DNA of 64,000 nucleotides. Source: Adiantum capillus-veneris. Taxonomy: Eukaryota > Streptophyta > Polypodiopsida > Polypodiales > Pteridaceae. The stretch is taken from positions 151,305,057 to 151,369,056 of the forward strand of contig CM043952.1 in the NCBI GenBank assembly GCA_014529385.2, read 5' to 3'. Positions within the stretch are counted from its first letter, which is position 1; each line of letters begins with the position of its first letter. The notes under the pieces were generated by a model. It had not been told where the DNA came from. It saw only the letters and a list, made by a program, of their open reading frames with translations, and ran no database searches. Positions 1-12,718 of the stretch are shown here, one piece after another. The position numbers were made by a program, and so were the translations under genes.

Positions 1-384
1 ATGATAGACTTAAATGATTTATTAAGATTGTTCACATAGTTTTAAGGCTAGTAAGTTTATGAACTTGCATTAGCCTAGGATCATAATTGATTGCTTCTGT
101 TTCATGCATAAAACTGAAATTTCAAGTGATTTAATCTTCACAATATTATAGGTGTTTTTTTTGCTTTATGTTGTCTAGTTTTTTACTATGATTCACCCAT
201 CTTTTAGAAGCAAAAAATTCACTTTGCATGATTGTTCATTGTACTTCATGTTTTTTATCCTTGTTGGCCTTTGATTCTCATTACTTGTTCTTATAACTTG
301 AAGCTCAATCTTTCTTCCCTAGACCTGCTTTATACCATTTCATCGTGTTTTGCTTCACCGGCACACGAGGACATGCGCCAAATT

Positions 385-397
385 AGGAAGGGGGGAA
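385..397 (+). other. Polypurine tract of an LTR element
   Basis: The purine run AGGAAGGGGGGAA lies immediately before TGTTAGGAGCGG, the usual arrangement of a polypurine tract and the TG start of a 3' LTR. The AT-rich sequence upstream (about 1-384) would be the 3' internal end of the element. It resembles in style the sequence before the PPT at 53058-53068 but has no recognisable coding region. Confidence 0.6.
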
Positions 398-1776
398 TGT
401 TAGGAGCGGCTAACACAGGCTACACCGAATGTGCAACAAGCAGGAGATATCTATGGTTGTCTCAACTGATATGGTGTCACACATACTAAATAATCCTTCC
501 CTTAAACAAAGAAGGTGGAGGACCATCCATATCTATAGTACATTAGTATATTCACAAAAGTGAGTAGGGGAGCCACAGACATGCAAGAAATTGTCCTCCC
601 CTTGATCCAAGACTTTGTCTTCATCCTTTTCAAGGTTGAATTTTTGTTTTTCTTTGTTGCTACTGCTACTATTTGGGCATCTTGATGGTGAATTTCCTTT
701 GACATTGTAGTTGCTACAAATAGAAATTTTTAGAGAAACGGCCTGGTTTACCGCAAGCCTTGGCCAAAGCTTTGATGATAGGAGGATGCCCTCTTTCACT
801 TTTTCCATTGCCTTCAGGGTTGTAAGCTGTAGTAAGAGAAAGCTTGATTCCTAATTTGGAAAAGAACTCCCTTACTTCTTCGGCATCCAGTTCACCTCTG
901 TCTGTTTCCAACTCACTTTGTATAAGTCTTGGGCTCACATGGAGTTCCAAAGTTGTATATGATAGCTTAGAGGGCTCAAGCTTAAACCCATAGTAGAAGG
1001 GATTGTGGTGAAAGCCCTTAAAAGGAAGCCTTTAGGCAAGGAGGCTTCATTCTTGAGTATCCACTCTTGAAGATCCACTTTTGAGAGCTCCCTCTCTCTA
1101 GAGTGTTCACTCTTTGGCCTAGCCTTAAGCTTAATGCCCATGCTTAAGAGGCTAGTGCTAACCATTGTAATTAGAGTAAGCTCTTCTTGATTAATCTAAT
1201 TCTTATTTTCTCAGTAGTCTACTTCTTCTCTACATTTCATCTTGTCATGAAGTAGTATTACACTATTAAAATTCTAGATTTGAGAGATGTATGTACTTCT
1301 TGCTATAGCCACTCTTATCTCTCTACGAGCAATTGATTTGTGATATTTACCATCACAAATTAGGTTGATTAAGTTGGGTCTTAATCTTGTAATTTGTGTG
1401 TATGCCCTATTCTTTGCTTGTGTGTAGATAGGTTTTATGAAGCTCTAGCACCATTCACCTCGTGTGTGTAGCTATTGATGAAGTGCCGTAATTGACATGT
1501 GGTAATTAGTGTGTGCTTATCATTAGTGTGCTTGGGGTTTCTAGTCTATGGCAAGTTGGACTTTGGTGGGCTTGATGTGTGTAGGAGTTGTTTGATTAGT
1601 GATTAGAGTAGATTTAGAGTTAGTTTTGCCATGGCTAATCTCTACTTGCAATGGAGAGGTGATCTCTTGAATCCTCTATTCCATTCATCCGATTCTTGCG
1701 CTTCCATGCCCTAGCCGGGTTGTCGATCCACGAATTTGATAATTTTGTGTGGGTTGCGATTAGGGCGTGCTACAAC
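398..1776 (+). mobile_element. Degenerate LTR of an Athila-like element, with an embedded insertion
   Basis: It starts TGTTAG and follows a polypurine tract. Its right part (about 1700-1776) contains CATGCCCTAGCCGGGTTG and a GTGGGTTGCG...GTGCTAC stretch, closely similar to the last 90 bp of the LTRs at 46585-47373 and 53069-53859. The two are therefore related families. About 500-940 does not look like LTR and carries a minus-strand integrase fragment, so the LTR appears interrupted. The right end is set by similarity only. No PBS is visible after it and no TSD was found. Confidence 0.5.
714..923 (-). pseudogene. Ty3/gypsy integrase core fragment
   Basis: The minus-strand translation has TDRGELDAEEV followed by LTTAYNPEGNGKSERGH. 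These are the second catalytic Asp and the catalytic Glu regions of a retroviral-type integrase, with the family's usual spacing and the NPEGNGKSER signature of plant gypsy elements. Only about 65 residues remain: the zinc-binding HHCC part, the first Asp and the C-terminal region are missing, and the frame stops at 714. It is a scrap embedded in the surrounding LTR-like DNA. Confidence 0.7.
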
Positions 1777-2245
1777 GCCTCCCTACAGCTTGCATGTAGC
1801 TTCCATGGGTTTAAATAGCTAGAGAGAGGGATGATTAGGTATCTCACATGCACAAACAATTGGGAAAAGTCATTTTCAAAGTCCGCTGCATTTTTGCATT
1901 TCAAAAACGTTATGGACTTTGAAACACTTTGTCCGCAAGTTGTTTGCGCATGTGAGCGGGCAAATAGCTTGCATGTAGTGGTTGAAGAGTTCTTTCAAGA
2001 ATAGCTTCTTTATTGTGCTCTGGCTACTGTAGAGTGCTTTGAAGAAGAGCTTCTTTATTGTGCTCCTTGCTCAGTATCTCTTCATAGTAAGAGAGCTCGC
2101 AGCCACCACCATATGAATCCGTTCAGAATATGCGACGAATGTGAGGATGCAGTCACTCAGGTGAAATGTATGCACTGCTCGAGAAAAGAGTATATGTTCA
2201 AAAATGTGTGTGGTTTATGTATATGTGTATTTAGGTTATGTACAT
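1777..2245. other. Intergenic, no gene recognised
   Basis: AT-rich sequence with short internal repeats, for example two copies of an AGAGCTTCTTTATTGTGCTC-like string near 2000-2070. No supported ORF or RNA gene was seen. Confidence 0.5.
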
Positions 2246-3168
2246 GACCAATAAAGATGATATTATAGCCCGGTGGTCCTAATCTCCGTGCACCGTCCAA
2301 TCGAGGTGTGCGGGGATCAAGCATGAATAGAGATGTTGAGGTAGGTTACGCTAGCTATGGCATGGCTTTATCTAAACAAGAGGCAAAGGGGGTTTGCCTC
2401 CTACATGGATTGTCATGTAGACATGGGTTTCTAGATTTGTTGCATCCACAAATATAGGAATTGATCAATAAAGAAGAGATTATAGCCCCGTGGTCCTCAT
2501 CTTCATGCACCTCTACCGAGGTGTGCGGGGATCATGCATGGCTAGAGAATGTGAGGTAGTTAATAGTGTGATCTTTGGATCTTTGGATGGTTTGCTACAA
2601 AGCCCTGCATATTATCTGGGGATTGGGCATGGCTAGAGAATCTGAGGTAGGTTACGCTAGCTATGGCATGGCTTGAATGAGGCAAAGGGGTTTTCTCCGC
2701 TGCATGGATTGTCATGTAGACGTGTGTATATAGATTTGTCACACCCACAAATATAGGAATTGACCAATAAAGATGAGATTATAACCCGATGATCCTGATC
2801 TCTACGCACCTCTACAACGAGGTGTGTGGGGATCGGGCATGGCTAGATAATGTGAGGTAGTTTAGAGTGTGATCTTTGGATCTTTGAATGGTGTGCTATG
2901 GAGCCTTGCAGATTATGTGGGGATCCGGCATCGCTAGAGAGTTTGAGGTGGTTTACACTAACTAGGTCATGGCTTGAGCTAAACAAGGGACAAAGGGGCT
3001 TTGCCCGCTACATGGATTGTCATGTAGATGTGGGTGGTCATGTAGACGTGGGTGTGAAGATTTGTCGTACCCACAAATATAGGAATTGACCAATAAAGAC
3101 AAGATTATAATCCGATGGTCCTGATCTCGGTGCATCTCTAGATCGAGATGTGCACGGATTGGGCATGG
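2246..3168. repeat. Degenerate tandem array, units about 217-327 bp
   Basis: Four units each contain ACCAATAAAGA (or a one-base variant), then CCGATGGTCCTGATCTC-like, GAGGTGTGCGGGGATC-like, GGCATGGCTAGAGAAT, GAGGTAGGTTACGCTAGC and GGATTGTCATGTAGAC motifs in the same order. Units start near 2246, 2463, 2761 and 3088. Spacing varies through internal deletions. Short ORFs here are by-products of the repeat and not genes. Confidence 0.75.

Positions 3169-3252
<84 letters not shown>
3169..3252. repeat. Compound microsatellite (GT)n(GA)n
   Basis: About 27 GT units run directly into about 15 GA units at the end of the last unit of the preceding tandem array. Confidence 0.95.
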
Positions 3253-3254
<2 letters not shown>

Positions 3255-3879
3255 AGAAGAAAGAGAGAAAGAGTAAATTTATGTTTAATTTAGGGTTCAG
3301 GGTATTCACAGTCATTATGAGTAATAACAATGATGTGGGGCCGTCCGATCAAGATGCCTATCTCGCAACAAAACACCATTTTAGATAATTTGGGAAAATC
3401 CCGTTTCCCAAATTCTAAATGTGTATGCTAGGATTGTGTTATTTAATGATTTCTAAGCTCTAGTTACCTTTAATTTAGATATGATTGTATGAGTCTATTT
3501 TAATTTCTCTACTATAAAATTTAAGAATAAACCGTTCCAATATAGTTTTTGGAAAGAGGATTTGTATGACATCAGTGCTTTTCAAAATTCAACAAATTCT
3601 TCTAGAAGTAGCTTCTCAAACAATGAGGTGTCAAAAAAACCAATTGATATGATTTTAAAGCAGCATATAGATTGATTACAGCAATTAAAAAAGATAATAT
3701 AAAGGCAAATACTATTAAACACTCTTGTCATAATTTGGTGACCTTAATCCATGGATAACAAAATACTTGGTCATGGTTTTGTAGCATGCTATCAAGTTTT
3801 AAATACACGATAATTTAAACAACATTCCAACTAATATTTCACACTTAAAAAGTCAAAACAATACTATATAGTATCCTAT
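3253..3879. other. AT-rich spacer
   Basis: No coding frame, RNA gene or repeat of note was recognised. Confidence 0.5.
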
Positions 3880-4520
3880 GGCTATAAGAGCATGAGATGC
3901 CATCTATTGCACCTATGGCCTTAAGGCCATATGGTGCTCTTTGTAGACATGTCTATGACTTTAATATGTCTCTTTATGACCTCAAGGCCATAGGGTTAGG
4001 ATTGTTAGCTGGTCCCAACGTATAAAGAGGTCCAGTCCTTCAAAGCCATATGGGACTTTATTATGTGTCACCCTATGTCCCTAAGGCTGTAGATTGTCTT
4101 AGGGCCACAAGATGTTGTTTATGCCAATAAGAAACCCTTCTATGCTCTATGTTGGCACACTATGTCCCCAGGCGCATAAGGTGTGCCTCGTATGCTAGTT
4201 AGAAACCCTTTATTCTATATGTTGTCACCATATGGCCTTAGACCATAGGGTGCCCTCTGTGCTAGTAAGAAATCCTCTATACTCTGTGTTTGCACCCTAT
4301 GGACCTAGGGCCACAAGGTACCCTCTATGCTAGTAAGAAATCCTCTACGCTCAATATTGAGACCATGTGGCCCCAAAGCCATAGGATATCCTCTATGGTA
4401 GTGAGAAAAACCCTCTATGATCTATGTTCACAAACAATTAAAAAATCTAAACAATACTATAGAGTATCCTATGGCCCTAAGACCATAAGATGTCATCTAT
4501 TGCACCTATAATTCCATTTG
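3880..4520. repeat. Palindromic-repeat array 1
   Basis: Units of roughly 65-75 bp alternate a palindromic core (CCCTATGGNCCNAGGNCCATAGGG-like, often partly decayed to CACAAGGT on one arm) with the linker CTATGCTAGTAAGAAACCCTCTATGCTCTATGTT-like. This is the leftmost of several arrays of the same family. Minor decayed copies also occur near 6050-6240. Confidence 0.85.
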
Positions 4521-5214
4521 GTATTTTATTTAACTATACAAATTTAGATGAAGCACTTACTTAGATAAACTATCATATTCTAACTTTGAAATTATTTCTT
4601 AACATAAAACTACAATATAAAAACTCCTAATATAAGTTTGTGCCAAAGAATCAATGTTAAGATAAAGATTTTTTACATCAAGTACATGCTTTAAAACTTC
4701 ACTCAAAGGTTTTAGAGATGGTGTCTCAAAAAAAGGAGGTGTTTAAAAACACCTTTTGATGTGAATAATACGAATTGTATACATTGATTATGTCAAAATA
4801 GTATAAAGTATAAACATAAATATTACCACCAACTTGACAGTTTCATAAAAATGATGGTCTTCATCGCATGTACAATAAAAGACTAACTAGAAAGAGTATG
4901 ATATCTCCAAGATTGAGGGTGTTCAAAAAACACCGTTTTGTAACACTACCAAATGTCAAGAAATTCTGATTGTTTGGATCACTTAATAAAGACAATTAAT
5001 AAGAAGAAAAAGTTAACAATACCATAGAAGCATCAAACAATGAAACCAAAGAACTTGAATGAGAGAAGTCTCCTGACAATAGGATGCACTCCATTAAAAA
5101 AACAGCTTAAAGATGTTTCAAGATATCCCACAACATTCCATCAAGTTTAAATTTTGAAAAGTACACATTGCCAAGTACTTGGTAGATGCTATTTAGAATA
5201 CTTAACTAGTACAC
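4521..5214. other. Spacer with two small hairpins
   Basis: No gene is seen. AGGTGTTTAAAAACACCT at 4737-4754 and GGGTGTTCAAAAAACACC at 4918-4935 are short inverted repeats. They resemble the GTGTTT...AACAC hairpins in the 88-bp repeats at 35095-35360. Confidence 0.5.
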
Positions 5215-6000
5215 TTAAAATGGCCTCCTTCTCTTGAGATTTTGAGTCCTTTGAGACATATAACATTGCATTACATAGTGAGTCTCAGGATCAGGATGGA
5301 ACATTACAAAATTTCTTATGGTATAGTCTCTCTTGTCTTTAGCATACAACCATCCACATAACCTAGGAACAATTTCATCTTTTAAAAAACTTTGAAGCAA
5401 TTGAGTAGGTTGGTTCCAAAACTTTGGAAAAATCATATAAGTTCCTTGCATATTCCACATCACTCGATATGGACTATCATCAAATATTATACTGTTGCCC
5501 CCATCTAAATAATCAAATAGCTTCCATATGGTCGAAAGATTTTTTTGATAGGATCTTTTGTAACCGATCATGAAATTTGAATTTTGGCAGCACCGGTTAT
5601 CCATAATCATCTTGAATTTGTGACTTTGTGTAGGAAAACAGGTCTTGATTATGTGTTGAGCTTTTTGTAAACGATGGTAGCTCCAAATCCAAACCTCAAA
5701 GAACTCAAAGCAAAATCTTAAGAAATACTCGGCATCTGGACGCACCACATACACCTCATTGTTATCTTCTACAATGCACATGTACTTGGTTCAAGTTGGC
5801 CTTGATTGAAGCTCAAATGTTGCAAGAAGCACACCCTCTAAATCCAAGATAAGCGTTCTTTTTTCCTGTTTGAAAGATGTTGGTAGATAATGAAACCATT
5901 GCTCTTGGTTTGAATGTGATATTTGATGTAATACGAAAGGGAGCTCCCCTATTTTGTGATAATCTAATAGCAAAACATTTTTTCTTAGAAGCCCTGAAAT
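5215..6000 (-). pseudogene. HAD/FCP1-type (NIF-domain) phosphatase-like pseudogene
   Basis: Two minus-strand frames make one domain. The upstream frame (5973-5791) ends with KRTLILDLEGVLLATFELQ, which fits HAD motif I as the DLxG variant seen in plant NIF/FCP1-like proteins. The downstream frame (5781-5215) has VVRPDAEYFLRFCFEFFEVW, matching the RPG...FEVGIWSS region, and NSIIFDDSPYRV followed by an IFP motif, matching HAD motif IV (DDSP). A stop and frameshift between 5781 and 5791 separate them, and a TTTCAG acceptor precedes the first frame near 5995. These enzymes remove phosphate from Ser or Thr, classically on the RNA polymerase II tail. Here the break and the missing second motif-I Asp argue against activity. 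Confidence 0.65.
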
Positions 6001-6463
6001 GATTAAAGAAAAAAGTTAATATAGAGATCTTAAGTGTGTTGAAGACCTTAGGGACATAGGGTGCTAATTTGTGGTTACACTTAGTAAGTCCTATGCAAGA
6101 ACACATGCCAAACTATGACCCTATGGCCTTAGATTCATAGGGTGTTGAGACCATAAAGTGAAATTCCCCCAAGGACATATAGGGTGAGATTTGACCTTAT
6201 GAGCATGTAGATTGTCCTTGATGACACAGTGAACTCAAATTTCAAAGAAAACAACTATAAAAGCTTTTAAAAAAAAGAGCATTCGGCACATGAAACTCAG
6301 AAGTTACTTATAGTATTGAAAGACAATTTAAAAAACTATTAATCATTTACATCTTCATATATCTTGAAACCCTAAGCACTCTAACAAAGTCTCTAAGTAC
6401 ATTAAGATCTTTGTAAATGACAAAATGTTACAAAACATTGCTCCATCATTTCTTGATATAGGG

Positions 6464-7852
6464 CTATTTGAGATCATACTGAATTTTTAGATGCTTTATA
6501 TAATTACTGGCTTCATGTACTTTGATCACAGGCTCCTTGTATCCCAATTTTTGGGCAAGCATGATTGCTTCTGTACCTTTCAAGGCTGATAATGATTTGA
6601 TATTCTTTAAGACCCTTACTTTTTCTTGATCACGTGCTGAAAGTTTCTTGTCTTGACTTCGAGTGGACATTCCACTAGTGCTAGATATTGTAACTTTCTC
6701 ATCGTGAAGAGGACTAGAAACTTCTCGTAGCCTTCCCGTGGAGTAGGTTTTTCCTAGAAAAATTAGATTTCTCTCCTCCCACTCTGCAAAAACCTTGTGT
6801 ATACGGTTATAAAGCTCATGACCTTGAGCAATGGGTGCGGGGTGCTTGTCCATATAAATGAGACCCTGTAACTGTGCGAATGTCAATAACATGATTGAGA
6901 GCTTTGATATATGGTAGCAACTCCCCAAGGAGGATATTATCCTCCTCATCATCAACATTAAATGATGGTGGAAAAATACAATTCAATCCAGGATTCACAC
7001 ATCCCTTTAATGGTTCATCATCTACAAGAAGCAATCTTCTTGCATCAAGCCCAAATTTTGATGATGCAATAGCCAGCGGTTTGAAAAGTGCTTCTACTCC
7101 TGGATTATCTAAGCGAGTGATCCTTGATTCTACGCATGGTTGACATTGGCTTTGCCCCCAGATCATAAAGAATGGAAATTTTTCTTTAGATTCCTTTTCT
7201 AAAATCTTGATGATGTCCACAACATGCATGTCATTAGCAGCTGACCATATCCCTACATTGAAATTGCTAAATAGATCCTTTAAAAACTCAATGCATCCTA
7301 GACGAAGAACAATATGCTCATGTCCAAACTTTAAGCTCTTCATTTTCTTGGACTTTTGCCAGCATCTCCTCAGGAACAATCCACACAAGCTCACTATTAT
7401 AGTCAGCATTGGTTTGTTGTTGGATGGAAGGTCTAACTCACCATGCACTTCGATTTCCAAATCCTTGGGTGCTAAAATATTTGTGTTGGATTCTCCTTCT
7501 GGCGTTGCACATGTTCTGGAACTTCCATTGCCTTCTACTTCCATTGTGGTGTCATGCAATCCAATTCCCAACTCTTGGGCTACTAGAATATTTTCATTGG
7601 ATTCTTCTTCTTCCCTTGCACATGTTCTGGAACTTTCACTATCTTCTTCCATTGGATTACTCTTTAAGTTTATCTCCAGTCGTTGTAGCAGTTGACCTTC
7701 AAAGACTTGTAGATTCTTGTCATCTTCGTCGAAAACTCATTGGTTGAATGGAGATTGATAGAATCTTTCTCAGTAGGGTCAATGGCATTAGCATCCTCTT
7801 TACCAACAATCTCGAGTAAAACTTTGTCATCCGCAATATCTTGTTGAAGGAC
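6464..7852 (-). pseudogene. Second HAD/FCP1-like gene remnant with acidic N-terminal repeats
   Basis: The main frame (7652-6816, 278 codons) begins with two 30-residue acidic repeats (ESSRTCAREEEESNENIL and GSSRTCATPEGESNTNIL). It continues with a degenerate motif I (IVSLCGLFLRR, where DLNGLLLRR-like is expected), FNVGIWSAANDMHVVDII, and LLLVDDEPLKGCVNPG followed by FPPSF and an acidic DDEEDN stretch, matching the C-terminal half of the NIF/FCP1-like domain. The frame then shifts, and 6900-6464 carries a tail with HPAPIAQGHELYNRIHKVF. An upstream exon-like frame at 7852-7737, after a CTTGCAG acceptor, is broken by a small indel that the duplicate at 10084-10497 lacks. Loss of the motif-I Asp residues suggests no phosphatase activity. 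Introns are likely, so exon limits are approximate. Confidence 0.6.
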
Positions 7853-8045
7853 TGCAAGTTTAAAGAACACCTAATTTTAGATTCCAAAGTATCTACATTT
7901 TGATAACTCTTTTGTGTCACACTCTTAGAAAAAACTAATCGCAAATAGAAAATTTACTAACTGACAACACATCTACAATGAATTTATTTTTATGCTCCTT
8001 ATTGTCTATAGATTCCTAATCTTTATCTAGCTACATTAGTTCTTT

Positions 8046-8180
8046 GTCCATGATGGTGGCGCCTAGAAGTATACTTGGAGAAACATTTATGCCTTTAAGC
8101 TCTAGATCAGAAGTCTCATTTTCTATTGCCATGATCTTCTTGCATTGGATAATTTCCTTGACTAAGTTTCTTATGGCCTT
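8046..8180 (-). pseudogene. Probable upstream exon of the HAD-like gene
   Basis: A minus-strand frame reads NLVKEIIQCKKIMAIENE and continues as TSDLELKGINVSPSILL up to MDKEL. It is hydrophilic and coding-like. It is conserved with few changes in the duplicate at 10671-10807, where a D to A and a G to D change keep the frame open. It abuts a palindromic repeat unit on its 5' side, so that array probably lies in an intron or upstream of this gene. Confidence 0.4.
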
Positions 8181-10100
8181 CAGGCCATACAGTTCTCTTT
8201 GTAGATATCTCTATGACTTTAAGATAATCCAAAATATGTCTGCTTATGGCCTCAAGGCCATAGGGTTAGGATTGTTGGGAGGTCTCAACATATAAATATA
8301 TATATGGCTTCAAATCCATATGGTACTTTATTTATGTGTCACCCTATGGCCCTAAGGCCATGGGTTGTCATAGGGCCACAAGATGCCCTCTATGAGCACT
8401 AGTAAGAAACCATATATGCTTTATGTTGGCACCCTATGACCCGAGGGCCACAAGGTATGCCTCTTATGCTAGTAAGAAACCCTTATGCTACATGTTATCA
8501 CTCTATGGCGTTTGGGCCATAGGGTGCCCTATATGCTAGTAACAAATCCTGTATGCTCTATGTTTGCACCCTATGGACCTAGGGCCACAAGGTACCCTCT
8601 ATGCTAGAATGAAATCCTCTATTATCTATGTTTTCACCCTGTGGACCTAGGGCCACAAGGTAGCCTCTATGCTAGAATGAAATCCTCTATGCTAAATATT
8701 GAAACCCTATGGCCCCAAGGCCATAGGATGTCCTCTATGCTAGTAAGAAAAACCCTCTACGCTCTATGTTGGCACCCTATGGAGACTTGAGGGCCACAAG
8801 GTACCCTTTATAATGCTACTAAGAAACCTTGTATGCTCTAGGGGAGCACCAAATAGCCCCTAGGCCACAAGGTTCCCTCTATGCTAGAAAGAAAACCTCT
8901 GTAGTCTACATTGGCAACCTATAGCCCTCGGGCCATAGGGTGCATCAAATGGCTCCTAGGCCACATGGTGCCCTCTATGCTAGAAAGGAAACCTCTGTGC
9001 TCTACATTGACACTCTATGGCCCCAAGGCCATAGGGTGCCCCTTACACCTAGTATGAAACCATTGAAACTCTATATTAGAATCTAAACACCGTAGGCCAC
9101 AAGGTGAGCTCTATGTTAGTAAGAAACCATCTAAACTCTATGTTGGTAGCCAAAGGCCATAGGATAGCCAAGGAACCCTTTAGGAGCATTCCCCACAAAG
9201 ACCACCTTATGGCCCCATAGTGATTTAGTGGCCTAGGTTCCCTTCTTAAGACTCTTTTTTTTTTGTATCATATGGCCCCAGGGAAATAAGCTATCCTCTA
9301 TGCTATCAAAAAACCGTTTACGCTCTTTGCTGGAATCATATGGCCCCAAGTCCATAGGGAGCCAATAGGGTGCTCTCTATGCTAGCAAGAAACCCTCTGT
9401 GCTATATGTTTGCACCGTATGGCACCAAGGAAACAGGGTGTCCTCCATGATAGTAAGAAACCCTCTATGCTCTAAGTTTACACCCCATTTGACTATGTTG
9501 ACACCCTATGGCCCTGGGGCCATAGGGTGCTCCCTAGGGCCACAAGGTGCCCTTCAACCTAGGAAGATACCCTTTATGCCCTAAATTGGTACTCTTTGAC
9601 CTCAAGGTCATAGGGTGCCTTCTATGCTAGTAGGATACATTATATGGTCTAGGTTTCCACTCTATTGCGTAGGGCTAAAAGGTTTGCTCTATGAAGAAAC
9701 CATGTATACTATATGTTGGAAGTGTATGGCCCTAGGGATAGAAGGAAACCCTAGGGCTATAGGGTGTCCTCTATGCTACTATCATATGGTCCAAGGGCCA
9801 GATAGTGACCAAGGTATCATGTGTGTCCCAAGGGTAACAAGGTGCTAATAAAAAGCCCTCTATCCTTTATGTTGGCACCCTATGGCCCGAAGGCCATAGG
9901 GAAATCTTTATGCTAGTAAAATTTCCTCTATGCACTATGTTTACGTGTATACTTATAAGAAGCCATTTATGCACTATGTTGGCATCTTCTGACCCTAGAT
10001 CCATAAGATGTCCTCTATGGTAAAAGAGAAATTGTACATGGGATATAATGGCATCCTATGGTCCTAGGGCCATAGGGTGTCCTCTATGCCAGCAAAATGT
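8170..10100. repeat. Palindromic-repeat array 2
   Basis: There are more than twenty units. Most read CACCCTATGGCCC(N)GGGCCATAGGGTG-like, then CCCTCTATGCTAGTAAGAAA, then CCTCTATGCTCTATGTTGG. In many, one palindrome arm has changed from CCATAGGGTG to CCACAAGGTG. Short ORFs across the array have no coding support. Confidence 0.9.
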
Positions 10101-10156
10101 GTAAATTAATACACCAAAATTGAAAGAGCTTTTCAGGAAAAAAAAGAAATAAAAAA

Positions 10157-12718
10157 CCTTCTACTTCCACTGTGGTGTCATGCAATCCAATTCCCAACTC
10201 TTGGGCTACTAGAATATTTTCATTGGATTCTTCTTCTTCCCTTGCACATGTTCTGGAACTTTCATTGTCTTCTTCCATTGGATTACTCTTTAAATTTATC
10301 TCTAGTCGTTGTAGCAGTTGACCTTCAAAGACATGTAGATTCTTGTCATCTTCGTCAGAAACTCTTTGGTTGACATGGAGATTGATAGAATCTTTCTCAG
10401 TAGGGTCAATGGCATTAGCATCCTCTATACCAACAATCTCGAGTAAAACTTTTTCAGCTGCAATATCTTGTTGAAGGACTGCAAGTTTAAAGAACACCTA
10501 ATTTTAGATTCCAAAGTATCTACATTTTGATAACTCTTTTGTGTCACACTCTTTGAAAAAACTAATCGCAAATAGCAAATTTACTAACTGACAACACATC
10601 TACAATGAATTTATTTTTATGCTCCTTATTGTCTAGAGATTCCTAATCTTTATCTAGCTACATTAGTTCTTTGTCCATGATGGTGGCGTCTAGAAGCATA
10701 CTTGGAGAAACATTTATGCCTTTAAGCTCTAGAGCAGAAGTCTCATTTTCTATTGCCATGATCTTCTTGCATTGGATGATTTCCTTGACTAAGTTTCTTA
10801 TGGCCTTCAGGCCATACAGTTCTCTTTGTAGATATCTCTATGAATTTAAGATAATCCAAAATATGTCTGTTTATGGCCTCAAGGCCACAGGGTTAGGATT
10901 GTTGGGAGGTCTCAACATATAAATAGATATATGGATTCAAAGCCATATGGTACTTTATTTATGTATCACCCTATGGCCCTAAGGCCATGGGTTGTCATAG
11001 GGCCACAAGATGCCCTCTATGAGCACTAGTAAGAAATCATATATGCTTTATGTTGGCACCCTATGACCCGAGGGCCACAAGGTCTGCCTCTTATGCTAGT
11101 AAGAAACCCTTTATGCTACATGTTGTCACTCCATGGCCTTTGGGGGCCATAGGGTGCCCTTGTGCTTGTAACAAATCCTCTATGCTCTATGTTTGCACCC
11201 TATGGACCTAGGGCCACAAGGTACCCTGTATGATAGTAAGAAATCCTCTATTCTCTATGTTTGCACCCTATGGACCTAGGGCCACAAGGTAGCCTCTATG
11301 CTAGTAAGAAATCCTCTATGCTCAATATTGAAACCCTATGGCCCCAAGGCCATAGGATGTCCTCTATGCTAGTAAGAAAAACCCTCTACGCTCTATGTTG
11401 GCACCCTATGGAGATTTGAGGGCCACAATGTACCCTTTATAATGTTACTAAGAAACCTTGTCTACATTGGCAACCTACAGCCCTCGGGCCATAGGGTGCA
11501 TCAAATGGCTCCTAGGCCACATGGTGCCCTCTATGCTAGAAAGGAAACCTCTGCGCTCTACATTGACACTCTATGGTCCCAAGGCCATAGGGTGCCCCTT
11601 ACGCCTAGTATGAAACCATCCAAACTCTATATTAGAATCTAATGACCGTAGGCCACAAGGTGAGCTCTATGTTAGTAAGAAACCATCTAAACTCTATGTT
11701 GGTAGCCTATGGCCCAAAGGCCATAGGATAGCCAAGGAATCCTTTAGGAGCATTCTCGACAAAAGACCACCTTATGGACCCATGGTGATTTAGTGGCCTA
11801 GGTTCCCTTCTTAAGACTCTTTTATTTTTGTATCATATGGCCCCAAGGAAATAAGCTATCCTCTATGCTATCAAAAAACCGTTTATGCTCTTTGTTGGAA
11901 TCATATGGCCCCAAGTCCATAGGGAGCCAATAGGGTGCTCTCTATGCTAGCAAGAAACCCTCCATACTATATGTTTGCACTGTATGGCACCAAGGACACA
12001 GGGTGTCCTCCATGATAGTAAGAAACCCTCTATGCTCTAAGTTTATACCCCATTTGACTATGTTGACACCCTATGGCCCTGGGGCCATAGGGTTATCCCT
12101 AAGGCCACAAGGTGCCCTTCAACTTAGGAAGAGACCCTTGATGCCCTAAATTGGTACTCTTTGGCCTCAAGGTCATAGGGTGCCTTCTATGCTAGTAGGA
12201 TACATTATATGGTCTAGGTTTCCACTCTATAGTGTAGGACTAAAAGGTTTGCTCTATGAAGAAACCATGTATACTATATGTTGGCAATGTATGGCCCTAG
12301 GGATAGAAGGAAACCCTAGGGCTATAGGGTGTCCTCTATGCGACTATCATATGGTCCAAGGGCTAGATAGTGACCGAGGTATCATGTGTGTGATAATTCT
12401 CTACTATATATACAAAAACCACTTTATGACACTATGGCGTCCCAAGGGCAACAAGGTGCTAATAAAAATCCCTCTATGCTCTATGTTGGCACCCTATGGT
12501 CCCAAGGCCATAGGGCGGTCTTTATGCTAGTAAAATTCCCTCTATGCACTATGTTTACGTGTATACTTATAAGAAGCGATTTATGCACTATGTTGGCGTC
12601 TTATGACCCTAGATCCATAAGATGTCCTCTATGGTAAAAGAGAAATTGTACATGGGATATGATGGCATCCTATGGTCCTAGGGCCATAGGGTGTCCTCTA
12701 TGCTAGCAAAATGTGTAA
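10157..12718. repeat. Tandem duplication, copy B
   Basis: This is the direct second copy, separated from A by about 50 bp. The truncated HAD-gene exon in B (10497-10157) is still open across the site where A has an indel, so B preserves the older state of that exon while lacking the catalytic domain. Confidence 0.9.
10797..12710. repeat. Palindromic-repeat array 3 (duplicate of array 2)
   Basis: It lies inside duplication copy B and follows array 2 unit for unit. The sequence changes between the copies are spread over cores and linkers, so the two arrays have diverged since the duplication. Confidence 0.9.

Larger units (their letters stand above)
7531..10104. repeat. Tandem duplication, copy A (about 2.57 kb)
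   Basis: Copy A holds the 5' part of the second HAD-like gene, its upstream exon and a palindromic array. It matches 10157-12718 nearly base for base over the whole length. Both copies start at CCTTCTACTTCCA and end at AAAATGTGTAA. Copy B lacks about 95 bp corresponding to roughly 8840-8935 and has small insertions elsewhere. Confidence 0.9.

Noticed and set aside
2962-3388. ORFs of 122 and 71 codons on opposite strands
   Set aside because: Most of the translation is the (GT)n(GA)n microsatellite and tandem-repeat sequence, so these are not genes.
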